From the NCBI GenBank assembly GCA_014529385.2, contig CM043967.1, positions 1,617,001 through 1,681,000 of the forward strand: DNA of 64,000 nt. The letters run 5' to 3'. This document shows, in pieces, positions 1 through 12,634 of the stretch. The first letter of the stretch is position 1. Each line of letters opens with the position of its first letter. The notes under the pieces are model-generated. The model ran no database searches, was not told the origin of the DNA, and was given only the letters and a program-made list of their open reading frames with translations. The position numbers and the translations under genes were made by a program. The DNA comes from Adiantum capillus-veneris (lineage: Eukaryota; Streptophyta; Polypodiopsida; Polypodiales; Pteridaceae).

Positions 1-119
1 CATGGCTTGAAAACTGTAACTATAATGATATGAACATTATGAAGCCATAATTGTACCTTGTCTTGAAAATCGTAACCATAACGATATGAAGATTCTCAAA
101 CTATAAATGTAACATGATT

Positions 120-600
120 CAAAAAATATTACCATATTCAGAACATAATTGCAAAACCATAACCATAACCTAATTTCAAAATCATAACCTGATTTCAAAA
201 CCATAACCAAATATCATATCCACAACATAGCTACAAAAGTATAACCATAACTTGATTGCAAAACCATAACCAAATATCATATCCACAACATAATTACTAA
301 GCCATAACCATAACGTGATCAAACAGCATATCCACAACATAGCTACAAAAGTATAACCATAACTTGATTGCAAAACCATAACCAAAGATCATATCCACAA
401 CATAATTACCAAGACATAACCATAACCTGATTGCAAAACCATAACCAAATAGCATATCCACTATATGATACCATAACCATAACCTAAATGCAAAACCATA
501 ACCAAGGAGCAATTGCAACAAGTCTAACCATAACATCAACCCAAAAACATAATCATAACCATAACTTGATTTCAACACAATAATTGTAATCGCAAGACAT
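120..600. repeat. 63-bp AT-rich minisatellite
   Basis: Degenerate tandem copies of a roughly 63-bp unit built on the phrases CATAACCTGATTGCAAAACC and ATATCCACAACATA. Clear starts lie near 183, 246, 309 (a shortened copy), 357 and 420, and degraded copies extend either side. Because 63 is a multiple of three, the minus strand stays open and would encode a 21-residue repeat with the theme YGFAIRLW..VVDMIFG. I treat that frame as a by-product of unit length, not as a gene. Confidence 0.8.
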
Positions 601-744
601 AAGCATAAACATCTAATGAAGATCATAAACATCTAACAAAGATATTAAACATCTAACCATAAGCATAAATGTCAAACTATATAGAATGAATAAAATCATC
701 AGGATGACCATAACTACAAAAAAGAATAGATGGAAGGTGTCACA

Positions 745-1430
745 CTCATGGTAACGCCTCCTAGTCGATGCTGTATCCCTCCTCATGAAGCTGGGTCAAA
801 AGAGCCACAAGTCCATGCTTGTACCCGTACTTCTCCTCTCGGCGAGTTAGAGGGCGCTTCATGTCAATTTCTTGCAAAATAAACAATCAACCCTAAGATA
901 AATATTAAGATAACATATACATATTCGGCAATTTAAAGCGTATGTGTAATACTTACAAACTCATGCATGTAATGCTCCAACAGACTCCAAACATTTTGTA
1001 GCTGCATCTCTCTGCTGTTGAAATCTCTGAGGATTGTCCTATGTCTCTTGTGCAATCCTTGCCCACTCCTCTGCATCCAACCATGTTGGATTTGGTTTGT
1101 TGTTCTTGTACCTCTCTTTGGCCTCTGATCGATGGTGTGACATCATGGAAATTGCCACGCTCAAGGTCTAGTCATTTGAAACTGGATTGTACCCCTCTAC
1201 CGTCGTGTACTTTGTGAATCGTCTCGACAATGTAATACTTTCTTTCATAATCTTCAGCATACCAAACCTCCATCACATAGTGGCCAAACTCAACTATACA
1301 AAGCTACCAAATCCTCTATCGCATGGCCTTTCCGGACCTATCCATGACAATAACTCCATCCCTCGTCTTGTACACCTTGCTAGGATCATGCTCATGTGAC
1401 CCCCAAGGTGTACGTGGTGTGCCTATTAGT
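745..1430 (-). pseudogene. Degenerate coding remnant, family unknown
   Basis: Several minus-strand stretches read like protein but are broken by stops and frame changes. They include a segment with PTWLDAEEWARIAQE (about 1,060-1,090), one with GHYVMEVWYAEDYERKYYIV (about 1,210-1,285) and a C-terminal one with REEKYGYKHGLVALLTQLHE (about 770-840). Composition and spacing suggest an old transposon-type protein. I could not assign a family, and no intact frame longer than about 50 codons survives. It lies upstream, on the same strand, of the other minus-strand remnants that follow. Confidence 0.35.
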
Positions 1431-1942
1431 GAACTATCTACTGAAGAGAGAGGTGGACGCTCTCTTGGTGGTGTGCCAACCTTGTCTCGAAGAAGAACAA
1501 GCCTTTGGTGTTATTGGCACGCTCGATAGAGGTGCAGTTTTCGATTGGTGTAGGGGGAACACTCATCCTAGGCATAGGGCCGACTGTACTAGGCCTAGAG
1601 GGACCAACTCCCCGAAGGTTCATAAACATGAGATTAGATTAATTCAAAAGTTGGCTTTGGGTTACAATAATTGGCTTATATACAATTGCTCCAGCTTCGT
1701 TCCCACAAATAATATTGACCACTTTAACAATTACAAAATTTCATTCCGTTTCTAAAAAATAGTGATACAAAAAGTTGGGAAAAGACTCTTCTGTGTTCGG
1801 GCCGTCAACACTCCCCCCTTCCGCGTCCATGTCATCCCTGACATGATGGGTCTTGATCACCTAATTTGGTAATAATTCTTAGCCTTTGAGTCATTGGAAT
1901 CCTTCGGGCTTTAGCAGCTTCAAGTATGACTTGTACCTTATG

Positions 1943-2503
1943 TTACCCAAGGTGATTGTGGGGCCTATATTTGTCTATCATAAATAAAGAAGCCGGTGTA
2001 GAAGGCTTCCTTAGAATCTTGCATGGGTAGCTTGGTAAGAACATTATCCTTTGGTATAACATATGTAACACCTCCAGGGATGGCTGCTTTGACAAATCAA
2101 ATGTCATTATGGTGGCAGTGTTGCCTGCTGACAGTAGGGTTGAGTTCGTAGCTTTGGACGGTGTGAACACTTTAATGCATGCCAGGAAGGTTTTGCATAT
2201 CTTCCTGATCATCACACACGTCAGGTCGGGGGAGCTAGTAAAAATCTTAATGGTGCCCTTTAGGGTTTTCACCATAGAAGATACACTTATTCTCTCTCCT
2301 TCCTTGGACGGTGGCATAGATGGGTAATTGAGCCAGTTGGGATGTTTCTTCAAGATTCTAGTGTGGTTTTCCCATGTGCATACACGAGGAACTGGCCAAA
2401 ATAGAGTGTCAACCCTGATGTTTTTGGGGGCTTCCACCAAGTACTTTAGAAATCCGGGGTACTTGAGGAGCCACGCTTTTCTCCACTTTGGTTGGGAGTC
2501 CAC
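1943..2503 (-). CDS. Unidentified 186-codon open frame
   Basis: An uninterrupted minus-strand frame of 186 codons. It is rich in basic and proline residues, with a WRKAWLLKYPGFLKYLVEAP start region and a SMPPSKEGER segment. No domain, signal peptide or membrane segment is recognised. It follows, on the same strand and in the right order, the broken coiled-coil ORF at 2,833-5,620, so it may be the 3' part of the same decayed transposon-derived gene. That link is inference. It could also be a chance frame. Confidence 0.3.
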   Translation of the reverse strand: MDSQPKWRKAWLLKYPGFLKYLVEAPKNIRVDTLFWPVPRVCTWENHTRILKKHPNWLNYPSMPPSKEGERISVSSMVKTLKGTIKIFTSSPDLTCVMIRKICKTFLACIKVFTPSKATNSTLLSAGNTATIMTFDLSKQPSLEVLHMLYQRIMFLPSYPCKILRKPSTPASLFMIDKYRPHNHLG

Positions 2504-2832
2504 TAAGTATCTGAATCTTTGACATCTCCCTCATACAATGGCTTTGTTGCTTCCACTTTGAATCTTTTCTTAATTACCAAAACTTCATACTTTAGGAGAC
2601 GGTATGGGAGTGAAGGTTGCATCTATTCCTCCCTAAGCACATTTGTGGCAAGCCCTTGGATTCCAAACTGAGTGTAACATTTGTGTCTCCCACTCCAGGG
2701 ATGCCTTGTAGTCTTCAGCTGTGATTTTTCAATCAGAGTTTGGAGGCGTGTCTCCTCCACTGGAGTTAACAGTTGCTCTCCTTCCTCCTGTGTCTCTAGC
2801 TATTCTTCTAGGTGTTGTAGATCTTTTGCATC

Positions 2833-5620
2833 TTAAGGAACCTCCAAGGGCTCATCTTTGGAGTTAATCCCAATGTCACTGGGCCCTGATTCTGTTTCTT
2901 GTGTCCTTGCTTCAACTATTTCTTTTTGAAGTTCTTTTATTTGTTGTTGAGCAAGTCTATCTTTCTTTGTAGCTTCTTCTGCTTGATCTACCAGCAGCTT
3001 TTGTAGAGTAGCTAACTGTTGTTGGAGCTCTTTGTGTTCTTTGTGGATCTCTTGGTGTTGAGCCTTCATTCTTTCCTTTGCGGCTAGGGACCCTTTTGCC
3101 ATATGCATTCTTTGTCTTTATTCTAGACGTAATTCCTTTTGTAGGGTAGTGATTTGTGCATCCAAATTTTGAATAGCTTGGCTATCTGCACTTGCAACTG
3201 CACGTGCACCCCTCAAGGTTGCTCTAAGTCTCTTGATTGCCAAGTCCTGGAGCTCTAATTTGTCTTTCAGCTCCAGCACTTCATCTTTCGCTGCTTCTAG
3301 CTCATCCTCCACTCTTTCCTTTTTTTCCTAGAGATTCATTACATCCCGCAAAACCTTTGCCATTTGCAATGTCAGATTGTCTCATTCGCTTTCCGCCTCT
3401 CTGAGTGTTGTAATGAGAGTCTCAAGCTCCTTTTGTGCTTCCTCAGCTTTCTGGTTCGTAATGTGGATCATGCTTGAGAGGTGATCATGTTCCATGTGTA
3501 TATTTTCTTCCCTGATACTCAGCATACTGTTTTCTTTAGCTCTAGTGTTAGAGACCGCGTTTTAATTCTGTCAAGTACTTGATATGCGGCTCTCACATCC
3601 TCTTCATTTTTTGCAATCAGGACTCTTGTTGATGGTCTGGGGATCGAGCCAGAAAAAAGAACCTAGTGTCCCATACTCAACAATACACCTGCTGGTAGTG
3701 CTCTCCACGGGCTCGCCAATAGTCTCCAGTGTGGTGCATGCGGGATTTGGACCAACCCTGGTACTCCAGGCTATGGGGATTGCTTTTCTTGTGCTCTTCT
3801 CTGCATTTCTTGGTCTAGCTATGATCCTTTTGATCTATCAGCTCTCATCTGTTCCTGAGGGATCTCCTTTCTCTCTATCTCCTATTTGGCAGTCCAAGGT
3901 GGGGTTAAAGTGCCATAGACCAACGTAGAAGCCTCTGCCAACGTTGATGGAGAAAAAGATGTCGTGCGCACACTCACACACCCAGAAAACTCAACACAAT
4001 ACAAGGAATTTAATTACATTCCTCACCTCACTCACCACCACTCAAAATCTCCCTAAAAATTCTACCCACAAGCTCAATTCAAACTCCAAACGCCTCGACC
4101 TACAAGCCCTTGCCTGCCCGCAGACACTACAAGGTGAGTCGAGGTGATCAACATTGGAAATCACGCTTGATGGTGACCAAAATATACAAGAAAAACCATC
4201 AAAAACCCAAAAAATCCAGCCACAAAAGGCCACTCTCAAACCATTGCAAAGCCTTCACCCAACTCCACTCTGTTGGACTATTTGGAGTAGCGCCAACCCT
4301 AATGGCACCGATTCAGGGTCACATAGTCTTGCAGAAAGCCTCACCTTCTTCCCTCAATTCCTCGCACACACACCATCCATGGAAACCTCAGAACTTCCAT
4401 AGACTCTCCCAAGTGAAAACTTGAAGAGAGAAAGCTCTCATTCACTCCTCCACACACTCAAAAATAGGACGTGAACGCGACGGGACTGCACTAGACCACC
4501 TATAGGAACCCTGGTTCCTTCCCCACACAGAGAGGTGAAAGTGCCAAAAATTGGCTTCCAAAATGCTCCTTCAGCCCAAGCTCTCACGGAAGCATCACTG
4601 ATGTGGCACTTTGATGCCTTTTCACACCTTTTTTGACCTCTTTTTAACCTTTTTTGGCCAGTTTTGACCCTCGGCGGGCATTTTTCGCGTGAAAAACCCC
4701 AAACGGACTCCAAAATTCACCAAATTTTGTACGCTTGATCCTCAATACCCAAAGAAATTTTTCACATCCCCAAATTCTATTTTTGACCACTTCTAGGGCG
4801 GTGCACACATCACCGCAAATCAGGCACCGTAAATAGACAGTTACTGCATGTTTCAAACTTCTCGAGCGGGACGAAAGTACCCATACTTGTCACTTGCATT
4901 ATTTACATTCTAGAAAGCTCAAACACATTATTTAGAACCAAAATAAGCCACCTAAAACCATATCCAAGGCCCCGATACCCTATACGGGCATGTATATGTG
5001 TTCGGCTGCTAGCGCGCGAACCTGACCACAATGTGTACACGTTGCATCTTTTTTTGAACTTGAAACCACATTGCAAAGCTCCCAAATGCATGTATTTACA
5101 TCTTTTTGTACATATGACCATGCATATAAGTGCTACTTTGTACACGTCAAAAGCGGTCTATCAACGTGTATCCTGCTTGGAGGAGGTCTTCATAAGTGTC
5201 CATTTCTTCTTTTTCCCTACCTTATGGTGTAGGTGTTGCCTCTTCTTTCTTTTCTGGTGAGTGTTGTGGTTGGGATGTAGAGGCCTTTAGACTTGGAGGA
5301 GGAGTAGAGGAGCCTGGTGGTGAAGGTGGTGGGGTTGCATTCTTAGTCTAGTTACCTTCTTGGCATTTCCTTACTGGAGCCTCTGGAGTTTCTTTTAGCT
5401 TTCTCTTGATATCTTGTACCTCTTCCATTGTGAAGGGCTCTAAATTCTGTTGTTCAATCACCTTTTCAGTTTCTTCATAGACTTGGATGTAATGATCGAA
5501 TTGACCCTCCAACGGTCTTGAGGAGCTTCCTCCAATTTTTGTTGGGCCTGGTACCCAATACTCCTCAAAAGTCTCCTTTGACTGCCTTTTCTGCCCTGAA
5601 CTGCTTAATCAACCTCTTGA
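2833..5620 (-). pseudogene. Broken coiled-coil protein gene, split by a solo LTR
   Basis: On the minus strand an upstream part (about 5,620-5,164) reads KETFEEYWVPGPTKIG, then EPFTMEEVQDIKRKLKE, and ends MDTYEDLLQAGYTL. A downstream part (3,944-2,833) is a long heptad-rich coiled coil (EELETLITTLREAE-type, ELEAAKDEVLELKDKLELQ, EIHKEHKELQQQLATLQKLL). The 1.2-kb segment between them behaves as an inserted solo LTR. In-frame stops interrupt the coiled coil: TGA near 3,380, TAG near 3,329 and TAA at 3,118-3,120. There is a frame change near 3,530. The gene is therefore dead. Its length and coiled-coil content fit a structural or transposon-accessory protein, but I recognise no family. Confidence 0.5.
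3945..5163 (-). mobile_element. Solo LTR inside the coiled-coil pseudogene
   Basis: The segment begins TGATGG and ends CTATCA, so its ends form a TGAT/ATCA inverted repeat as expected of an LTR. The hexamer CAACGT occurs immediately before it (3,939-3,944) and again at 5,162-5,167, giving a 4- to 6-bp target duplication whose exact edge is ambiguous. Minus-strand coding-like sequence stops at one side and resumes at the other. No retrotransposon coding sequence lies inside, so a solo LTR left by LTR-LTR recombination is the simplest reading. The element's orientation is not certain. Confidence 0.6.
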
Positions 5621-5746
5621 TTTGAGTGGCTTTTTGGCTGTGTGTCTCTTTGGGCTTTGATTATTTTGTCATCATCATCTTACCCTTCTTCTTTGGTGGC
5701 TCCTCAGATTCTTCCTCTGGTATAGTCTCTAGCCTTCTTCATAGTT

Positions 5747-6212
<466 letters not shown>

Positions 6213-6445
6213 CTTTCAAAGCATTCCGATGTCAAATCAGAATCACCAATCTACTCAAATTCTTCAAATTTTCCTTCATCTCAAGTCCTCGCACTTTCAT
6301 CCTCACAATCCACTAAATTTAGCAATTAATTGAATTTGAATGCTTGCCATACCTCATTATGATTGTCGATAAGTGCAATTTGTTGGACAAATTGCCAATT
6401 ACTGCCTATTAAACTTCAACCCGGTGTTGCCGATGCAAAATTCCT

Positions 6446-6755
6446 CCTTAAAATTAGAACTTGAGTTTCAAATACCTTGAACCGCTAACTACCTCCATCG
6501 TTGTTTACATCTACTCCTGGCTCATCATTGTATGCATGCCCTCTCATCGCCATCTCGAGTATCTGATACCACTGTTGGGAGAACGCACGAACAAATGCTT
6601 ACATTATTCAACTTTCCTCACACACATCCATCAAACCTCTCACCATCTCTCCCAAAATTATTCCTTAAAATTAGAACTTGAGTGTCGATTACCTTGAACG
6701 AGGCTCTAATACCACTGTTAGGAGAATACAAGAACGGATCTTAAATTATTCAACT

Positions 6756-6789
<34 letters not shown>

Positions 6790-6815
6790 CAAACCCCTTA
6801 CCAACTCTCCCAAAC
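6446..6815 (-). mobile_element. Tandemly duplicated LTR/primer-site junction
   Basis: Two partial direct copies, starting near 6,447 and 6,661, each begin CTTAAAATTAGAACTTGAGT. Each ends in a reverse-complemented tRNA-Met-like primer site (CTGATACCAC at 6,563-6,572; CTCTAATACCAC at 6,704-6,715). That site is followed by an LTR-like start, TGTTGGGAGAAC at 6,573 and TGTTAGGAGAAT at 6,716. Both then share ATTATTCAACTTT and a CA-rich stretch. This marks the 5' junction of a minus-strand copia-like element, duplicated. No coding sequence is attached. Confidence 0.5.
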
Positions 6816-9410
6816 CAAGTACACACAAACAGACAAGAACACCATACACACATACACATAAAATAGGCATGATAGTGATAGCTTGTAAAAGAAGAAGATG
6901 TAGATACAATTTTTGCATACACAACTCACTATAAAAGTTCAGAGAGAGAATCTTGCAAAAGAATCGCCAAAAATTGTAGCCCCAAAATTCCACGACACCT
7001 CTTGTCGAGTTGAGTATTTAATTTTATTATTGTTCTATTTTAGGTGCCAAATATTTGAGGCCCGGCCTCTTTACACTTTAGTTCATGAGTGATAGATATC
7101 ACTTATTGCATGACCCTTTATAGGGTGGGTTCTCACTAAATATATACAATGGATCCATGTTAGCTTATTGGAAAAAATAACTACAACACTATGCAAAGGT
7201 AGATGTCCAGGATATATTATTTAATTATTGGTGCCTTCTCCTTAGTTCCTAGAGTTTCAATCTACATAGTATCAACTCGCTAATAGTAAAAATAAAAGAC
7301 AACACAATAATAAACCATTACATGCCAGCTATCACAATTGTAATTCTAACCACATACAATAGGACGGTGTCAAATCGTGTAACACCTGAGTAGGAGGAGT
7401 TAGAAAGCCAAACTCTTTCCTAGTGGAATAGCATTGCAAATGAATCTACATACTTGTTAATGGTAGCATATCCTTAATTCAAAATACAAACAAGATATGA
7501 ACGTTCTCGCAATGAGCCATCCCCCCTCATGTGGATTTTGTACGGAATGTAATGAAGAAAGACATGCATTAGAAGCCCATTGGTGGATGGACCTTGTTCC
7601 TCACATAGACATAGGAAAAATCAAGGCACAGGTTGGGCTCTTGGGAATCATTTTTATCTCCTCATATATCAAATAGTTGCCAACACAAACCATAGATAAT
7701 CATTATACAACATGCTACAGAGACAAATGGAGCCCATTCAACACAAAACAAAATTCATATTAGCAATTTCTCAATCAAAATCAACTCATTGTGGCTTACA
7801 AAATTTATCACTCCAATAAGACAAGCAAGACTATCTAACTAGCTTGATATAATTGGAATGGGTTAACAAACCTTGTCTCTCTCCCTACGCTACCTAGCTA
7901 CTCTTATTGTGGAGGTAATAGAAATACATCTTGACTTTTGATTTTGTATGACCACAATGGGAAAAATATCCCACATAAAAATATCACCTGCTATGTTACA
8001 CATCAATTCTAAGTCAATAATCATCACCCACTATTCTCGACTTTCTCATCTGGTAAATCCCTGAAATACATCATGACATACATCCCACTTAATTAATAGC
8101 CTTCCCAATACAATATGGAAAATAAGCAAGCTTAATATTCTAAATTTCTCAAAAGATTCTCCTTATGGATATCCATCTGAACTTCAAATATTAAACAAGC
8201 TTCCAAAAAAATCTAGTATCAATGAGACTAAGTAATATCTAACACTAGCCATTAAGTTTATAAGAAAGCAAATTTATAGACATTGTGGATGTGCTCTAAA
8301 ATAGTAAGGATGATGACTAACTTTCACTACCTTCACATGAAACTCGTATAAAGGTCTGCTAAAACACAAAACTTACCATAAAATAAAGCAAAAACTTTGG
8401 TTACAAAAGAACACTAATAATAGGTAATAGTTAGCTATCATTAGGCACAATGAAAGTGCATATAACATTATCCCAAAAGTTCCAAGTTGCGACGATTGAC
8501 TTGACAGCCTTGTACTTGAGAACAATTCAATACAAGTCCAATTTCATGCTTGAGAGCCATGTACTTGAGAGAACAATTTGATACAAATCTCATTGAATGA
8601 CCCATTATAACCCATACATCAAGACTCAAAAAAATGTGGATAAAATTTTACAAAGCAGAACATGCAATGCAAGCTTCACCTCTCAAGAGTAATAGCTTAG
8701 GCTAAGTTGTTAGAGAAAAATCTCAATAGAGAGATAGGTAGCAAAACCCTCCCTCGATGTATCAAAGAGGTAAGGGAGGAGGATCTTTCTTCATAATGGA
8801 CTCCAGCTACTCAGCTACTTAATCATTGCCTGCTAAAACAAAAGTCCCCCTTGAAATTGACACTCCAATGTCACTAAAGTCAGACATCCATGGTTTACAT
8901 CCTCCCTTACTTACTTTTCAATCCTACAAATAGTGAGTACAACATAGTAAGCTTGCTGAATGTACACAAGATCCACAAAATTGAGTGAAATTAACAAGAT
9001 AAAAATACTAAGTTAGTAAAATTCCCAACATCTAGCAAGTTTTAAGCCTCAGCTTACTCATGCTACCTTAATAATGTTGCTTGGTAAGTTTATGGTAGTC
9101 GAAATTGGAATGGCAAGCACATGGCCTCCTCACTACAGACAAGCCTTATCATCCCAAGAACCCATCAAAAGACACGTATTGAAATGCAAACATATCCCTC
9201 TTTCCTCATCCTAGCAAAAATGGTCGATAGAGTTTGTAAACAAAGAAATCAATTTGCAAACACGCTTGAAGTGGTAAAACTTATCGGAAAGATTATGGTG
9301 TTGAAGATGTGGTGCTCGGAGACAGAGGCTTGCACGAGGGTAGAAACACTATTTCTGCATAGGATCATGAGATTATCTTGTTATATCCTTGCCATTATCT
9401 CCACATGCTT

Positions 9411-9458
<48 letters not shown>

Positions 9459-9700
9459 CACAAATGCCAAATCTCGCATGCAGGGGTAGATCACATAGTG
9501 AAGAAGAGGGAGGCTTGCAGCCCCAAGGCTCAAGGCCATGATGATGGGGTTCGTAAGACAACGAGAAGCATGCAATGCAACAAACTTCTAAGGAGGGTAG
9601 GTACAGTTCTCGTATGGCATTTATTTGTGCTCAATCCGAACTATTCTCTTACAACTTTTAGCCTGCCTGCGCACGGGACTTCTTGCCGCCTGAAGGCTCG
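6816..9700. other. AT-rich non-coding stretch
   Basis: I see no gene, RNA gene or clear element boundary. The stretch is AT-rich from about 7,000 to 9,100 and then has a (GA)n run at 9,414-9,455. The 122-codon plus-strand frame starting at 9,121 runs into that microsatellite and has no coding character. Confidence 0.6.
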
Positions 9701-9707
9701 CGCTCAT

Positions 9708-10225
9708 CACTTTATGGAACGGCTCCGGGTCAGAGGGGATTTAGGGCCCAAATTTGGGGGCATGGGGCGGCTTTAATCTCTGCCGTTGGATCACACAGTG
9801 AACTAGGGGTGAACTAGGGGTGGGTGAGTTGGGGATGAACTGAGGGTGAACTAACGGTGAACTAGGGGTGGGTAAGCTAGGGGTGGGTGAACTGGGGGTG
9901 AACTAGGGGCGCTTACACTAGGGTATGATCATGTGCCATGCCTACATGGACAGTGACGCGCACTATCGTGGTGGTAGGGCATTTGCGTGGCAACCGAAAC
10001 GTCCCAGGTTCGATCCACACCCCGCAAGGCGGGTGAACTAGGGGTGAACTAGGGAGGGTGAACTAGGAGTGAACTTGGGGTGCCATTTTTGCCCCGAGTT
10101 CACCCTTAGTTCACCCCGAGTTCACCCCTCGTTCACTAAGTGATCCGACGGTCGAGATTAAAACCGCCACGCGCCCCCAAGTTTGGGCCCTAGATCCCCC
10201 CTGGCTAGAGCCGTGCCATATAGTG
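9708..10225. mobile_element. CACTA-ended miniature TIR element, copy 1
   Basis: The left end starts CACTTTATGGAACGGCTC. The reverse complement of the right end starts CACTATATGGCACGGCTC. The inverted similarity runs about 95 bp per arm, including GGGCCCAAA.TTGGGGGC and a GGATCAC..AGTGAAC stretch. Inside both arms lie many copies of GTGAACTAGGGGTG-like motifs, which match the subterminal repeat arrays known from CACTA (En/Spm) elements. There is no coding capacity, and the length is 518 bp. Flanking 3-bp target duplications are not evident (CAT on the left, ACG on the right), so the exact edges could lie a few bases out. A tRNA-like segment sits between the subterminal arrays. Confidence 0.75.
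9965..10020 (+). other. tRNA-like core of miniature element 1
   Basis: TGGTGGTAGGGC (9,969-9,980) resembles a Pol III A box. GGTTCGATCC (10,007-10,016) fits the B box consensus GWTCRANNC. The roughly 26 bases between them resemble a tRNA D-arm/anticodon region (ATTTGCGTGGCAACCGAAAC). No complete cloverleaf with paired acceptor stem is visible, so it is not called a functional tRNA gene. Confidence 0.55.
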
Positions 10226-10975
10226 ACGAGGAAGGCCCAAGGCACATTGTAGAGCCCACCCAACCCTCTCCTGTTTCATTTAGCCTCCGCCCAAGACCCA
10301 CATTGACTTGCAAAGTTACGAGTCTTTAGCATGCCCAAAAAATCGTCTTGGGAAGATCCCATGCCAGTAAGAGGAGAGATGTATCTCACTTAAAGAACTT
10401 TGTGGTGTAGGACTCTTGCAACCCCTTATCTATACTACTCTATTATGGGGAGCCTTTTCCAGGCTCTCCACGTGGCACAGCAAGGAAGACTCAGTTGACA
10501 GGCTTGCCGGAGCTTCAAGGAGAGCCGTCGGGGGGGGTGGGGGGGAGATGATGGGTCGCACGAGCCGCTCGGAGGGAGCTGATGGGTCGCTACGCAAGGC
10601 AGGGAGTGGAGGCAGCCTTTGCCGAGTTTCTAAACTCAGAGAGAGAGAGAGAGAGAGCTGCTATCAGCATAGCTGCAATCGCCCAACTGACGCCGCATTG
10701 CTGAATTGAGAGAGAGAGAGAGAGAGGGTGTCCTAGGCACTGCTGAGCTGCTGTCCGAGGCGCTGCTGCAAACGAGCTGGTGTCCTAGGCGCTGCTGCAA
10801 ACGAGATGTTGTCCGAGGTGCTGCTGCAAACGAGCTGGTGTCCTAGGCGTTGTTGCAAACCTGCTGTCCGATCTGGTGTAGGCAAGTCGATGGAGCTGCT
10901 GCTGTACGTCCAAGAGCGCCTGCTAACCGACCCGAGCTATCTGAGGCGCTGTTGCTATCTGAGCCAGGTAGTAGT

Positions 10976-11011
<36 letters not shown>

Positions 11012-11884
11012 TGGGTGGGTTGCAGCATCCGCCGCACTAAGGCCTCTGCCACATAGGGGCGCTGCCCATACGTTTTGCACCTCGACGGAGCTTTCGTGCA
11101 GAGTTTTGGCACTACAAGAGTGTTGGCGACCGGCTCTGTGTGACAGCTATCACTTCCACCTAGGCTTCCTCAAGCTATCACTTGCATGACCTACATTGCC
11201 GCCATGACAAATAGTTGTTGCACTTCATCTATACCACCTTTAGTTAAATACTTGGGTTGTGTGTAGTTACTCCGAGTTGCACCCACACTAAGGCCTCTCT
11301 CGCTCTTTGAGTGAAAGGAAGAGGAGGAGGAGAAGCTGGTTGTAGGGAGAGGGTGGAAAAGGATAGATCATACCAGGCAACCTACCATCTCGCTCAAACT
11401 GAGAGAGAGAGAGAGAGAGAGGGTTGAGTACACCATTTGGCGGTCCCCCCATGAGCTAGAATGTAGTGCTATTCCTTCTTTGTGCCAAATTCTTGAAGTG
11501 GTGGTAGCTCTCAAAAGATGTCTTGAAAGGTCGTGCTCTTTGCGGTTCAAAACTTGTGTGTCGATTGGCTGGGGGGTCGGACCTGCTTCTGGACGTGACC
11601 TGGCAGCCACCTCCGACAAGAAGCTAATGACCACCGGCTCTGTCTGACAGCTAAAAGCGCAGGCAAGCCTTCTCATTGGTGCAATAGCTTTGGCGTCTAG
11701 CTTTCAAGTGATGATGGGCACCCATTCATATTGTTGCATTTGTTTGAGCGATTGAAAGTACAATAAGAGTGCAATGTTAGCGTACAAATTTTTTTTAAAA
11801 ACTAAGTTGTTAGTGGAGGTTCAGGACAACAAAATTAGTAGAGCAAAGACTTTAGTGAGTCAATAATTAAAGGAATACGAGCTC

Positions 11885-11929
<45 letters not shown>

Positions 11930-12593
11930 GGGACTGAGATGTAGAGAGATCGGTTGGGCATCCTTGAGGCCTGCGTGTGAGACGTGCAACTGCTTCCAAG
12001 TTAGTGATTTGGCGTTGATGCATGGAGAACGGCCAAGCCCAATCAGTGTTTGGGAAAAATCATTTTTCTGAACATTTCAAATTCCCTTTTTTGAATTTTC
12101 CAAGAGGAAATCTTGGAAAATTACACTAATTTTTTCTATTTTGGGGTGGAATTTCTCCTTTTCCCCTTGCCTTCAACTGGCATAGTTGAAATTGAAAACG
12201 GCATCTATACTATCTATACTCCAGCCTTACACGTGGCTACATGATGAGCATTATTCAAGAGCGCAGCAGACGTGAGCCACGAGGAAGCCGTTCGGGATCC
12301 CTGAGATGCGAGATAAAAAGGCAAGGATGGTAGGGAGCTTGGTGTGGAATGCGAAAAGGCAGGGACTGCAAGCAACGAGCAGGTGAGAGTGAAATGTGGA
12401 GAGACAAGAAGGCACTTGGAGTCTTTGGGTTTCTCTTATTTATGCAACGTTATAATTTCAATTTACAAGATTTTTGAAATGGAGTTCCTCTGTGTGTGTG
12501 TGTGTGCGCGCGCGCATGTGCTCGACCTTAGGCCCAATTAGTGTTTGGGAAAAATTATTGTAGGTGAAGTAAATGGTTGATAGGTCATTTGTA

Positions 12594-12634
<41 letters not shown>

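Noticed and set aside
9121-9489. 122-codon plus-strand frame
   Set aside because: It has no domain or promoter context, and it ends by reading through a (GA)n tract.
9965-10020. Functional tRNA gene
   Set aside because: A and B boxes are recognisable, but I could not pair an acceptor stem or a clean anticodon arm. The same applies at 36,225-36,290.
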